Position numbers and translations under genes: made by a program. From the NCBI RefSeq assembly GCF_019218285.1, contig NZ_JAHUZG010000002.1, positions 1,178,001 through 1,242,000 on the forward strand: a stretch of 64,000 nt of DNA, read 5' to 3'. This stretch comes from Antarctobacter sediminis. Lineage in GTDB: Bacteria > Pseudomonadota > Alphaproteobacteria > Rhodobacterales > Rhodobacteraceae. Positions 44,137 through 53,119 of the stretch are shown here, piece after piece (position 1 is the stretch's first letter; the number at the start of each line of letters is the position of its first letter). The notes below the pieces were generated by a model. The model made no database searches, was not told where the DNA came from, and saw nothing but the letters and a program-made list of their open reading frames with translations.

Positions 44137-45995
44137 TCCGCCGCCTCGACCGCATCGGACCCAAGGAATCCGCCGGACTGCCGGTTCCAGTAGCGGGCAT
44201 AAAGCCCACCAAGTTCCAGCAGTTCATCATGGGTGCCCTGTTCAGCAATGTGGCCCTGATCCAGCACCACGATCCGGTCCATGCTGGAAATCGTCGACAG
44301 GCGATGCGCGATGGCCAGCACGGTCTTGCCTTCCATCACGCGGCCCAACGCCTCTTGAATCGCAGCCTCGACTTCGCTGTCCAGGGCGCTTGTCGCCTCG
44401 TCCAGAACAAGGATCGGCGCATCCTTGAGGATGGCACGCGCCAGAGCGATCCGCTGGCGTTGCCCGCCGGACAGTTTCACGCCTCGTTCGCCCAGATAGG
44501 CGTCATAACCTTTGCGGCCTTTGAAATCGCCCAGTTCAAGGATGAAATCATGCGCTTCGGCCCGTTTCGCGGCGGCGATCACCTCGGCTTCGGTGGCGTC
44601 TGGGCGGCCATAGCGGATGTTGTCCATCGCCGAGCGGTTGAACATGGCGGTTTCCTGCGTGACCATGCCGATCTGTCGCCGCAGGCTGGCCTGCGTCACA
44701 CCGGACACATCGGTCCCGTCGATCCGAACCGCCCCGCTTTCCGTGTCGTAGAGCCGCAAAAGCAGCGAAACCAGCGTCGATTTCCCGGCACCCGAAGCAC
44801 CGATGATCGCCAGCTTTTCGCCCGGCTTGACCGTCAGCGAAATCCCCGAGACACCGCCAGTCCGACCGCCATAGGCGAAGTGCACATTGTCAAAACGGAT
44901 CTCGCCCTCGGTCACGTTCAGGTCGTGCGCGCCCGGTTCGTCGGTCAGCGCATGTGGCACGCTGAGCGTGGCCATGCCGTCCTCGACCTCGCCCAGATGG
45001 CCGTAGATCACCATCAGCGTAAAGCTGATCCAGCCGGTCATCTGCGCCAGTCGGATCGTCACCGCACCCACGGCCGCAATATCGCCGGGCGACACGCCGC
45101 CGCTGCGCAAGGCAATGGCCGCACCGACCATGATGACCGGCAACAGACCGGCAATGAAAATCAGGCCCAAACGAAAGCTGGTGGTCGCCTCACCGAAAAG
45201 CAGGGTCTTGCCGCGCAGGGTTTCCATCGCGCCCAGCGCGCGGCTGTCTTCGTGATCATCACCGGCGAAAAGCTTGACCGTCTTGATGTTCGAAATCGTA
45301 TCGACCACCTGCCCGGTGACCATGGCCTGCGCTTCGGCCCGTGCGGCCGAACGCGCCCGGATCATTGGCAGCATGACCCGCAGGAACAGCAGGTAAACCG
45401 CGAACCAGCCCGCCAGCAGCACCAGCATCAGCGGATTGATCGCCCCCAGAAGGAAGGCCGTGCCAATCACCGTCGCCAGTCCAAAGGTGATCGCGTTGAC
45501 GGATTCGATCACGATCTCGGTCAGGGATCGCGCGGCCTGCACCTTTTTCTGGGCAATCCGGCCCGCGTAATCATCGTCGAAAAAGGTCACCGCCTGCCCG
45601 ATGGTCCAGCGGTACAGGCGCGCCAGAACCAGCTTGAACACATTGGGACCGATCATGACGGACTGGGTCAGGGCCAGACCACCGAACAACAGCGGCCGCA
45701 CCACCAGAAGCAAGGCAACGGCAAGCAGGATCAAGCCGCCATGGTCCGCAAGAAAGCCCTGCTGTACCGGTCCAGCGACCGCATCGACGACGCGGCCCAA
45801 CAGATACATGGACAGAACCTCTGTCACCCCGGCCAGAACCGAAATGGCGACACCCAGCCAGATGATGACCCAGCCGCCTTTCAGCGCCCAACCCATGAAG
45901 GGCCACAACCGGTCCGGCGGCATCCCTTCGGCCTGACGTTCCGGGTCAATCAGGTTGCCGGCCCGGTGTATGAAACTCTTGAACATGGAACGCAT
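44133..45995 (-). CDS. ABC half-exporter (second of three)
   Basis: A 620-residue protein with the same plan as its neighbours: N-terminal PERQAEGMPPDRLWPFMGWALKGG, six membrane helices, then the ATPase domain with Walker A GASGAGKST, KLSGGQRQRIALARAI, ILVLDEATSALD and IAHRLST. The ATPase domain is nearly the same as that of the 42304-44136 gene, which points to tandem duplication. I place the start at ATG 45995, overlapping the stop of the first copy; GTG 45998 and ATG 45986 are alternatives. Confidence 0.92.
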   Translation of the reverse strand: MRSMFKSFIHRAGNLIDPERQAEGMPPDRLWPFMGWALKGGWVIIWLGVAISVLAGVTEVLSMYLLGRVVDAVAGPVQQGFLADHGGLILLAVALLLVVRPLLFGGLALTQSVMIGPNVFKLVLARLYRWTIGQAVTFFDDDYAGRIAQKKVQAARSLTEIVIESVNAITFGLATVIGTAFLLGAINPLMLVLLAGWFAVYLLFLRVMLPMIRARSAARAEAQAMVTGQVVDTISNIKTVKLFAGDDHEDSRALGAMETLRGKTLLFGEATTSFRLGLIFIAGLLPVIMVGAAIALRSGGVSPGDIAAVGAVTIRLAQMTGWISFTLMVIYGHLGEVEDGMATLSVPHALTDEPGAHDLNVTEGEIRFDNVHFAYGGRTGGVSGISLTVKPGEKLAIIGASGAGKSTLVSLLLRLYDTESGAVRIDGTDVSGVTQASLRRQIGMVTQETAMFNRSAMDNIRYGRPDATEAEVIAAAKRAEAHDFILELGDFKGRKGYDAYLGERGVKLSGGQRQRIALARAILKDAPILVLDEATSALDSEVEAAIQEALGRVMEGKTVLAIAHRLSTISSMDRIVVLDQGHIAEQGTHDELLELGGLYARYWNRQSGGFLGSDAVEAAE

Positions 45996-47839
45996 CACTC
46001 CGCCGCCTGTGTGTCCGGATCCAGGAAACCGCCTGACTGGCGGGCCCAGAACCCAGCATATAGGCCGCCCTGCGCCAAAAGCGCGTCATGGCTGCCCTGC
46101 TCGACGATGCGGCCCTGATCCATGACGATGATCCGGTCCATCTGGGCGATGGTGGACAACCGGTGCGCGATGGCGATCACCGTCTTCCCTTCCATCATGC
46201 CATAAAGCGTGTCCTGAATCGCGGCCTCGACCTCGGAATCCAGCGCGCTTGTCGCCTCGTCCAGCAGCAGGATCGGCGCGTTTTTCAGAACGACGCGGGC
46301 AAGGGTCACGCGCTGACGCTGCCCGCCCGAGAGTTTCACGCCACGCTCCCCCACATGGGCGTCATAACCGGTGCGCCCCTGCGGATCCTCAAGGTCAAGA
46401 ATGAACTCATGCGCCTGCGCCTGTTTGGCAGCGGCGATCATCTCGGCCTCGGTTGCGTCAGGTCGCCCGTACAGGATGTTGTCGCGCACGGACCGATGCA
46501 ACAGCGCGGAATCCTGCTGCACCATGCCGATGTGCAGGCGCAGGCTGTCTTGCGTGACCTCGCTGATGTCCTGCCCGTCGATCAGGATGCGCCCCTGTTC
46601 CACGTCGTAGAACCGTAGCAACAGCTTGACCAAGGTGGATTTACCAGCGCCGGACCGGCCCACAAGCCCCAGCTTTTCACCCGGGGCAATGGTCAGCGAA
46701 ACCTGATCCAGCCCGCCGGACCCCCGCCCGTAGTGATGCGACAGTTCTTCGACGCGGATCTCTCCCCGGTCCAGTTGCAGCGGTTTGGCCTGTTTCGAAT
46801 CCAGCAAGGTGATCGGCTGGGCAATGGTTTCCATCCCCTCGGCCACCACGCCAAGCTGGCGAAAAAAGGTCGTCAGTGCCCACATGATCCAGCCGGTCAT
46901 CGCGTTCAGACGCAGGGTCAGCGCGGTTGCCGCCGCCACCGCCCCCGGCGAGGCCGCGCCCTGCATCCACAAGGCGATCGCCCAACCGACAACACCGACG
47001 ATCAGAATGCCGTTCAGCATGACAAGGACCACGTCCATGATCGTGTACAAACGCATCTCTGTCTGGAAGGTCTGGCGCGTATCCTCGATCGCCTCCTTGG
47101 CATAGTCCAGTTCGCGCGAATGGTGCGCAAACATCTTGACCGAATGAATGTTGGTATAACTGTCCACCACCCGGCCCGTGACCTTGCTGCGTGCATCCGA
47201 GGCCGCCTTGGACGCCGGGCCGACGCGGGTCACGACCCAGCGCATCAATACGGCATAAAGCCCGAACCAAAGCACCAGCGGGATCATCAACCGCGGGTCC
47301 GCATCGCCCAGCAGGACCATGGCGCCGACCAGATACGCCAGCGAAAAGGTAATCGCGTCAAAGACCTGAAAGACGGCTTCGCCTGCGGCGGGCGGCGTCT
47401 GCATGATGCGATTGGCGATCCGTCCGGCGAAATCATTTTCGAACCAGCCGACCGACTGCCGCAGCACATGGGCATGGGCGCGCCAGCGGATCAGCGTGCC
47501 AAAATTCGGCATCACCGCATTGTTCAGCAACAGCACGTCCAGTGCCTGAATGACCGGGCGCAAGAGCAGGATGAACAGCGCCAACCCGATCAAGGTGGAT
47601 CCGTGGGTTTCCCAGACTTGCGCCGGATCACCGGCCAGCACGTCCACAACCCAGCCCATCGCCCAGATCAGCCCGACTTCCACGGCGGCGACCACGACCG
47701 ACATCAGCGCTGTCCAGACAAATAGACCGCGGAACGGCCGGGCGTAATCCATCAGGAAGGGCAAGAGCCGTTGCGGCGGCGTATCCTTCTTCGGATAGGC
47801 AGCATAGGGATCGACGAGATTTTCAAAGAAACGGAACAT
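45995..47839 (-). CDS. ABC half-exporter (first of three)
   Basis: A 614-residue exporter: N-terminal VDPYAAYPKKDTPPQRLLPFLMDYARPF, six membrane helices to about residue 330, then Walker A GRSGAGKST, signature KLSGGQRQRVTLARVVL, ILLLDEATSALD and IAHRLST. It is the most divergent of the trio. The start at 47839 is supported by AAGGAG eight bases upstream. The three genes are joined by overlapping stop and start codons, so they are made together in near-equal amounts. Confidence 0.93.
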   Translation of the reverse strand: MFRFFENLVDPYAAYPKKDTPPQRLLPFLMDYARPFRGLFVWTALMSVVVAAVEVGLIWAMGWVVDVLAGDPAQVWETHGSTLIGLALFILLLRPVIQALDVLLLNNAVMPNFGTLIRWRAHAHVLRQSVGWFENDFAGRIANRIMQTPPAAGEAVFQVFDAITFSLAYLVGAMVLLGDADPRLMIPLVLWFGLYAVLMRWVVTRVGPASKAASDARSKVTGRVVDSYTNIHSVKMFAHHSRELDYAKEAIEDTRQTFQTEMRLYTIMDVVLVMLNGILIVGVVGWAIALWMQGAASPGAVAAATALTLRLNAMTGWIMWALTTFFRQLGVVAEGMETIAQPITLLDSKQAKPLQLDRGEIRVEELSHHYGRGSGGLDQVSLTIAPGEKLGLVGRSGAGKSTLVKLLLRFYDVEQGRILIDGQDISEVTQDSLRLHIGMVQQDSALLHRSVRDNILYGRPDATEAEMIAAAKQAQAHEFILDLEDPQGRTGYDAHVGERGVKLSGGQRQRVTLARVVLKNAPILLLDEATSALDSEVEAAIQDTLYGMMEGKTVIAIAHRLSTIAQMDRIIVMDQGRIVEQGSHDALLAQGGLYAGFWARQSGGFLDPDTQAAE

Positions 47840-48013
47840 ACCGGGGGCTCCTTGGAGCTTACAGACAATCAAATGGTCAATGCGGGGTGGCCATGGCCGT
47901 CCCGCGCGCGCGGATTGGCTCAGGCGAAGCTGATTAGAATCCTGTCACGCACCATCATGTCTCCCGGGTATTCGAACGAGTCGGTTCACTTCTAGGCCAG
48001 AAATCCGCGCCTG

Positions 48014-49177
48014 TCACCCCTCGTCAAGCCAACCGATCAACTCGGCCCGGGTAGGTGCGAAATCCAAAGCGATCCAGCGGTCCTCGGCGCGTCGCAGCGC
48101 GTCGCCCAGTTCAGGCCCCTTGTAGGCTGGCATCAAATCCTTGGCGCGCAGGGGAAAATTCGCTTTGGCACCCTTGGCGACACTGCCCGGGACGTCCGAT
48201 GGCAATGGGCCGCCCAAGCTGGCCGCGCGGATCGCCAGAACCGCAAGCGCCGTCGAAACCCCGTGCCGATAGCCCAGTTCCGCCGGTCCTTCGATGCTGC
48301 CGGACAGGCTTTGCAACAACGCCAGTTCGCGTTGCCGGGACTTCGACAGGCGCAACGCGGCCCCGTCGAAAAACCCCATGACCGCCATGCGCGCCATGGC
48401 GTCGGGGGCCATGCCCAGCGCGGCCTCGTGATGCAGGTAGGGGCCCAGCGCCGTGACCGACGCACCGGGCATCACGTGGGCAAGAACGCCAAGGCGCTCC
48501 ATCACCGACACCGCCATCAAAGGATCCGGCGCCTTGAGCAGCTTTACCAGTTCGACGCCAACGCGTTCCGCCGACAGCACGTCCAGCCCGTCGATATTGC
48601 CGGCAATCGCCGCCAGCGCGTCGGCGTCCATGCCTTCTTGCGGGTCGCCATACCATGCGCTGAAACGAAAGAACCGCAAGATCCGCAGATAGTCCTCACG
48701 GATGCGCGTTTCAGCATCGAGGATGAAGCGAAATCGCCGCGCGCGCAGATCGTCCAGCCCGCCCAGAGGATCGACCAACAGGCCACGCCGATCAGCATAC
48801 AGCGCATTCATGGTGAAATCGCGCCGAACGGCATCTTCGTGTACGTCATCGGCATAGCGAACCACCGCGCGGCGGCCATCGGTTTCCACGTCGGCGCGAA
48901 ACGTCGTGACCTCGAACCCTTCGCCTTCGGCAACCACGGTAATGGTCCCGTGTTCGATCCCCGTGGGTACGGATTTCAAACCCGCGGCCCGCGCCAGTTC
49001 GATCACCCGCTCTGGCCGCGCATCGGTCGAGATGTCGACATCACTTACCGGCACGCCCAACAGAGCATTGCGCACACAGCCACCCACCGCATAGGCCAGA
49101 TGTCCGCCCTCTTCGAGCAGCGACATGACCTTTTGCGTGGCGGACGCGTCGAGCCAATCGCCAGTGACATGCGTCAT
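48014..49177 (-). CDS. cca: CCA tRNA nucleotidyltransferase (class II)
   Basis: Adds or repairs the 3' CCA end of tRNAs. The 387-residue protein has the polymerase motif VGGCVRNALLGVPVSDVDIS with catalytic D46 and D48, then HGTITVV, the RRDFTMNAL segment and the EDYLRILRFFRFSA region that reads bases through amino acids. The C-terminal half is the helical tail. The ATG overlaps the stop of the NUDIX gene. It is the last gene of the hslO-NUDIX-cca run. Confidence 0.94.
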   Translation of the reverse strand: MTHVTGDWLDASATQKVMSLLEEGGHLAYAVGGCVRNALLGVPVSDVDISTDARPERVIELARAAGLKSVPTGIEHGTITVVAEGEGFEVTTFRADVETDGRRAVVRYADDVHEDAVRRDFTMNALYADRRGLLVDPLGGLDDLRARRFRFILDAETRIREDYLRILRFFRFSAWYGDPQEGMDADALAAIAGNIDGLDVLSAERVGVELVKLLKAPDPLMAVSVMERLGVLAHVMPGASVTALGPYLHHEAALGMAPDAMARMAVMGFFDGAALRLSKSRQRELALLQSLSGSIEGPAELGYRHGVSTALAVLAIRAASLGGPLPSDVPGSVAKGAKANFPLRAKDLMPAYKGPELGDALRRAEDRWIALDFAPTRAELIGWLDEG

Positions 49178-49776
49178 GCCTGAACCCGTTCGGCCAAGGC
49201 GCGCAGCATCCGCGCTGTTGCACCCCATATGTAATAAGGCCCGAATGGCACGGTGTAATACATCCGCCTTTGGCCCCGCCAGCGCCGCCCTTGAACGGAA
49301 AACCGGTCTGGATCGGTGACATGCGAATAGGGCACGGCAAAAACCTCTTCGACCTCGCCCGGTTCGGGAACAGGCGTGAAATCGCCGTGGATCAACCCGA
49401 TGACCGGGGTGACAAGAAAGCCGGTAACGGTTTCATGCGGCGGCAGGGTGCCCAGAACCTCGACCATGGCGGGGTCCAGAGCGACCTCTTCTTTGGCCTC
49501 ACGCAGCGCCGCTGCGACTTCATCGGCATCGCCGGCATCCACCTTGCCACCCGGAAAGGCGATCTGCCCGGGGTGATGTTTTAACCGGCTGGATCGTTTG
49601 GTCAGGATCAGTTCCAGCCCCGCAGCCCCAGGCCGAAAGGCGGCCAGCACACCGGCGGGTCGCAGTTTTCTGCCCTCCGGCAGGGCCACCTTGGGGTTCA
49701 GGTCAAAATCGGACGAAGGCGCGCCCGGAGTATCCGGGGCGCGGCGCAACGCGGCCTCTTGGTCAGCCCTTGTCAT
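49174..49776 (-). CDS. NUDIX hydrolase, CoA pyrophosphatase (NudL-like)
   Basis: A 200-residue NUDIX enzyme. The LTKRSSRLKHHPGQIAFPGGKVD segment before the box is characteristic of CoA diphosphatases, and the box runs GGKVDAGDADEVAAALREAKEEV, with the metal-binding REAKEE glutamates. It would split CoA or its oxidised forms to phosphopantetheine and ADP derivatives. The start ATG 49776 lies inside the end of hslO (14-base overlap), and the stop overlaps cca, a gene order common in Rhodobacterales. Confidence 0.9.
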   Translation of the reverse strand: MTRADQEAALRRAPDTPGAPSSDFDLNPKVALPEGRKLRPAGVLAAFRPGAAGLELILTKRSSRLKHHPGQIAFPGGKVDAGDADEVAAALREAKEEVALDPAMVEVLGTLPPHETVTGFLVTPVIGLIHGDFTPVPEPGEVEEVFAVPYSHVTDPDRFSVQGRRWRGQRRMYYTVPFGPYYIWGATARMLRALAERVQA

Positions 49777-50749
49777 CGGCTTCGAAACCCACGGTGGCGG
49801 GGTCAAGCTCGTAATGGGCACCGCAGAACTGGCAGTCCGCCGTCACCAGACCCTCATCCGTGGTCATCTTTTCGATGTCACGGGCCGAATAGATCGACAG
49901 GCTTTCACGCACGCGATCCTCTGAACAGGTACACCCGAAGGTTACCGGCTGGCTGTCGAAAACGCGCGGCTGTTCCTCGTGAAACAAGCGCACCAGCAAA
50001 TCCGTCGGTGGCACACTGGGGCCGATCAGCTCCAACTGCTCAAGCGTGGAAAGGTGGCTGTTCACCCGGTTCCAGTTTTCTTCGGCGTCGCCCTCGACCA
50101 GATCCGAAGCCTGCAACAGTCCCTCTTCGCCCGAGCCGCCCTCGCCGCTGGCAAAGGGCGAGGCCTTGGGCATATGTTGCAGCATGATGCCGCCGGCGCG
50201 CCAATGTTCCGCGACACCCGGTTCGGTAGAACGGCCATACGACAGCGCAAAAGTGGTGGGGAGCTGTTCGGACTGGGCGAAATAGGCGGCAGCGCAATCA
50301 GACAGGCTTTCACCGGCGATTGGCGTGATGCCTTGGTACGGCTGCATCCCCTGCCCCTGATCGATCAGGATAGCGAAATAGCCGGCGCCCAACTGGTCGA
50401 ACCCCGGCGCATCGGTGATGCGATCACGGTCAAAGCTGGCGTAGGCGCGGATGCGCGCCGGCTTTCCCTCTTCGTCGGGGCCGTAATAATCGGTTGCGAT
50501 CATCCGCACCGGACCATTGGTCTGAACCTGAAGCGACAGCTTCCAGCGCAGCTTGATGGTCTGACCGATCAGCGCGGTCAGCAGCGCCATTTCGGCCACC
50601 AGTGCTTCGACCACGGGCGGGTAATCATGTTGTTTCAGAACGCCGGACAACACGCCATCAAGCCGTGCGACACGGCCGCGCATGTCCGAGCGGTCAAGCT
50701 GAAATGGCAGGACGGTGTCGTCCCAGGCGAGTTTGTTGCCGATGCTCAT
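49763..50749 (-). CDS. hslO: Redox-regulated chaperone Hsp33
   Basis: A 328-residue holdase activated by oxidative unfolding. The C-terminal zinc centre is complete: C-x-C in FGCTCSED and C-x-x-C in DCQFCGAHY. The N-terminal domain has FQLDRSDMRGRVARLDGVL and the middle GITPIAGESLSDCAAAYF. AAGGAAA precedes the start at 50749. It is 13 codon positions ahead of the overlapping NUDIX gene, so the two are translated together. Confidence 0.95.
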   Translation of the reverse strand: MSIGNKLAWDDTVLPFQLDRSDMRGRVARLDGVLSGVLKQHDYPPVVEALVAEMALLTALIGQTIKLRWKLSLQVQTNGPVRMIATDYYGPDEEGKPARIRAYASFDRDRITDAPGFDQLGAGYFAILIDQGQGMQPYQGITPIAGESLSDCAAAYFAQSEQLPTTFALSYGRSTEPGVAEHWRAGGIMLQHMPKASPFASGEGGSGEEGLLQASDLVEGDAEENWNRVNSHLSTLEQLELIGPSVPPTDLLVRLFHEEQPRVFDSQPVTFGCTCSEDRVRESLSIYSARDIEKMTTDEGLVTADCQFCGAHYELDPATVGFEADDKG

Positions 50750-50827
50750 GGGGTTTCCTTGTGTGCCTTTGGCTGGCATATCGCGACCATATAGGGACAT
50801 TGGACCCAGACGCAAAGGGGGCGGGAC

Positions 50828-51271
50828 ATGACGCCAAGAGTCGGAACGCCGCCGGACGCGGCGCGGCGCTATACATTGCGTCCCGGCGCCTATGCCATCC
50901 TGCCGCGAAACGGACAGCTTTTGCTGACCCATCAGGCAGAACCCGTTCCCGAGGTGCAACTGCCCGGCGGCGGCATCGATCCCGGCGAACAGCCCCTGTT
51001 CGCGCTGCATCGCGAAGTGTTCGAGGAAACCGGCTGGCGAATCGCCTCGCCGCGCAGGTTGGGTGCCTTTCGGCGGTTCACCTACATGCCCGAATACGAT
51101 CTTTGGGCGGAAAAGCTGTGCATCATCTATGTCGCATATCCGGTCCGCCCCTATGGCCCGCCGACCGAGGATGGCCACATCGCACTGTGGCGCAGCCCAG
51201 AGGCCGCCGTTGCCGAACTGGGCAATCCGGGCGACCGGGCCTTTGTCCGGCGTCACGTTCTGGGAATTTAG
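50828..51271 (+). CDS. NUDIX hydrolase
   Basis: A 147-residue single NUDIX domain. The box is GGGIDPGEQPLFALHREVFEETGW, with the metal-binding REVFEE glutamates intact. The N-terminal RPGAYAILPRNGQLLLTHQ is typical of the family, and the substrate, a nucleoside diphosphate derivative, is not predictable. It is divergent from hslO and converges with the receiver-PP2C gene, six bases apart. Confidence 0.87.
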   Translation: MTPRVGTPPDAARRYTLRPGAYAILPRNGQLLLTHQAEPVPEVQLPGGGIDPGEQPLFALHREVFEETGWRIASPRRLGAFRRFTYMPEYDLWAEKLCIIYVAYPVRPYGPPTEDGHIALWRSPEAAVAELGNPGDRAFVRRHVLGI

Positions 51272-51277
51272 GATCGC

Positions 51278-52564
51278 CTAGCGTTTGCCGCGCTTGTCCC
51301 TGAGGACATCATATTCCAGCAAGGCAGCGGATACATCGTCACCCAGCTTGGCCGCATTTTCCATCTGCTGCGTCAACCGCCAGAACATGTCTTCCAACAG
51401 GTCGGGGCCGGTACTGTGGCGCGCGCTTTCGCGGAAGATCTCGACCAGCCCGTCCTCTCCCAGCATCTCGCCGTTCTTCATCACCGCCTCTGTGAACCCG
51501 TCGGAGTAGAGCAGCAGCAGGTCGCCAGTCTCCAACGTGAATTCATGCTGGTCAAAACTGACCTCATCGACCAGCCCGATGGGCAGGCCGCCGTCACCAA
51601 TGAATTCATGACTGCCGTCGGGCCGCAGCAGCAAGGCAGGCGAATGCCCCGCCTGCACCATGCGCATCCGCCCCGAGGTAAGGTCGGCCGCCACATAGGC
51701 CATGGTTAGATATTCCTCGACCCCCGGATCGGCGGCGAGCCTCTGGTTCAGCATTCTCGCGGTTTCCGAAGGCTCGCGCATGGCAAAGAACCGGTCGAAC
51801 CGGCGTTCAAGGGCAACATTCTGTTCTGGAAAGGTCGACGACAGATAGCCCGCCACGCGCGCCGTCACCATGGCCGAGGTGATCCCGTGGCCGGACACGT
51901 CGATGCTGTATAGCCCCAACCGCCCGTAGCCCGGCTTGAACATGCCCACCAGATCCCCGCCAACGTGCCCGCAGGGGCGCAAAAGCAGGCTGACACGAGA
52001 GGTCAGGATTTCACCTTGCCGTTCGGGGACAAGCGATTGCTGGATTGTGCGGGCCTGCCGCAGATCATTGTCGATCGCGGTGTGGATTTCGCGCAGTTCC
52101 TCCAGCGCATCCGAGACCTGCCGGTTCTTTTCCGACAGTTGCCGCTCCATGAAAACGATACGTTCCCCGGCGGTGATCCGGGCGCGCAATTCGTGTGCGT
52201 TCACCGGCTTGGTCAGGAAATCATCCGCACCGGCATCCAGCCCCTTGGCGATATCGCCCTTCTCGCTTTTGGACGTGAGGAGGATGAAATACCCATAGCC
52301 TTCTTGTTGCAGACCTCTGAATTCGCGGCAAAATTCAAGCCCGGTCATCCCCGGCATCATCCAGTCCGACAGGATCAGGTCGGGCGGGTGCTGGCGGCAG
52401 ATGTCCAGCGCCTCGATTCCCGATCCTGCGGTCATCACCTCATATCCCCAGCGGCGAACCATGGTTTCCACCATCTTCAGCTGGGCGCGACTGTCATCGA
52501 CGACAAGAACGCGTTGGATCGCGCCTGTCATCTCGGACGGGATACTGCTGCTTTGAGTCTGCAA
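51278..52564 (-). CDS. Response regulator with PP2C-type (SpoIIE/RsbU) phosphatase output, RbaY-like
   Basis: A 428-residue protein. An N-terminal receiver (VLVVDDSRAQ, phospho-acceptor D67 in LILSDWMMPG) is joined by a coiled coil to a PPM phosphatase with CGHVGGDLVGMF, SIDVSGHGITSAM and a final LGDDVSAALLEY carrying the metal-binding aspartates. Such proteins dephosphorylate an anti-sigma antagonist in partner-switching systems. In Rhodobacter capsulatus the REC-PP2C protein RbaY acts with RbaV/RbaW and affects gene transfer agent production; orthology here is inferred from architecture. The start is TTG 52564 with AAGAGAAG upstream; ATG 52531 is an alternative. Confidence 0.88.
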   Translation of the reverse strand: MQTQSSSIPSEMTGAIQRVLVVDDSRAQLKMVETMVRRWGYEVMTAGSGIEALDICRQHPPDLILSDWMMPGMTGLEFCREFRGLQQEGYGYFILLTSKSEKGDIAKGLDAGADDFLTKPVNAHELRARITAGERIVFMERQLSEKNRQVSDALEELREIHTAIDNDLRQARTIQQSLVPERQGEILTSRVSLLLRPCGHVGGDLVGMFKPGYGRLGLYSIDVSGHGITSAMVTARVAGYLSSTFPEQNVALERRFDRFFAMREPSETARMLNQRLAADPGVEEYLTMAYVAADLTSGRMRMVQAGHSPALLLRPDGSHEFIGDGGLPIGLVDEVSFDQHEFTLETGDLLLLYSDGFTEAVMKNGEMLGEDGLVEIFRESARHSTGPDLLEDMFWRLTQQMENAAKLGDDVSAALLEYDVLRDKRGKR

Positions 52565-52598
52565 GTCGCTTCTCTTGATACCAGGTGGGCTACACTCA

Positions 52599-52616
52599 GG
52601 ACGTTCCCTAACGTCC
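52599..52616. promoter_or_regulatory. Perfect dyad in the divergent region before the receiver-PP2C gene
   Basis: GGACGTT (52599-52605), CCCT, AACGTCC (52610-52616). It lies 35 bases before the TTG start, so it could be an operator or a leader hairpin. The 210-base region also has GTTAA at 52638-52642, a CtrA half-site at best. Confidence 0.4.
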
Positions 52617-52774
52617 GATCCTTAATGCGGGCTGAACGTTAAAATTCTGCCTAATTTCGCGTCACCTCGACCGAAACCGAAAGATCGCCTTTACCCGGCT
52701 CGCCTAGACAGGCCCCGGGGACACCGCCGCATGTCCCCAACCGTTCGCGGGTTATGTGTCGCAGGAGGTGCCGA

Positions 52775-53110
52775 ATGATTGACTGGTCGCGTGTAGAGGA
52801 AATGATCGACGAGATCGGGGCCGAGGATTTCGCCGAGGTTGTGGAACTGTTCCTTGATGAGGTCGAAACCGCCATCGACGCGCTGGATGCAAGCGCCGGG
52901 AACCCCGTGGTGACAGAGGAACAGATGCATTTCCTCAAGGGAGCCGCGCTGAACATCGGCTTTGCCACGCTGGCCGAACTGTGCCGCGAGGGTGAGAAAG
53001 CCGCCGCAAACGGAACCCCGGACAAGATCACGCCGGCGCAGGTTCGTTCCGCCTTCGAAGACTCGCGGCTGGCCTTTCAGCGCGACCTGCCCGGTCGGCT
53101 GGCAGCCTGA
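52775..53110 (+). CDS. Stand-alone histidine phosphotransfer (Hpt) domain protein
   Basis: A 111-residue four-helix protein with the Hpt signature around H52 (MHFLKGAALNIGFATL). It carries phosphate between a hybrid kinase and a response regulator. AGGAGG lies six bases before the ATG. The gene is divergent from the receiver-PP2C gene and convergent with the SDR gene, nine bases away. It is a natural phosphodonor or sink for its neighbour; this pairing is inference from position. Confidence 0.88.
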   Translation: MIDWSRVEEMIDEIGAEDFAEVVELFLDEVETAIDALDASAGNPVVTEEQMHFLKGAALNIGFATLAELCREGEKAAANGTPDKITPAQVRSAFEDSRLAFQRDLPGRLAA

Positions 53111-53119
53111 GATACCCGC

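Noticed and set aside
47840-48013. A candidate tRNA or small RNA gene between cca and the ABC exporters
   Set aside because: No cloverleaf, terminator or promoter is visible in this 174-base gap.
52639-52655. A CtrA box before the receiver-PP2C gene
   Set aside because: TTAA at 52639-52642 is followed after seven bases by CCTA, not TTAA, so only a half-site is present.
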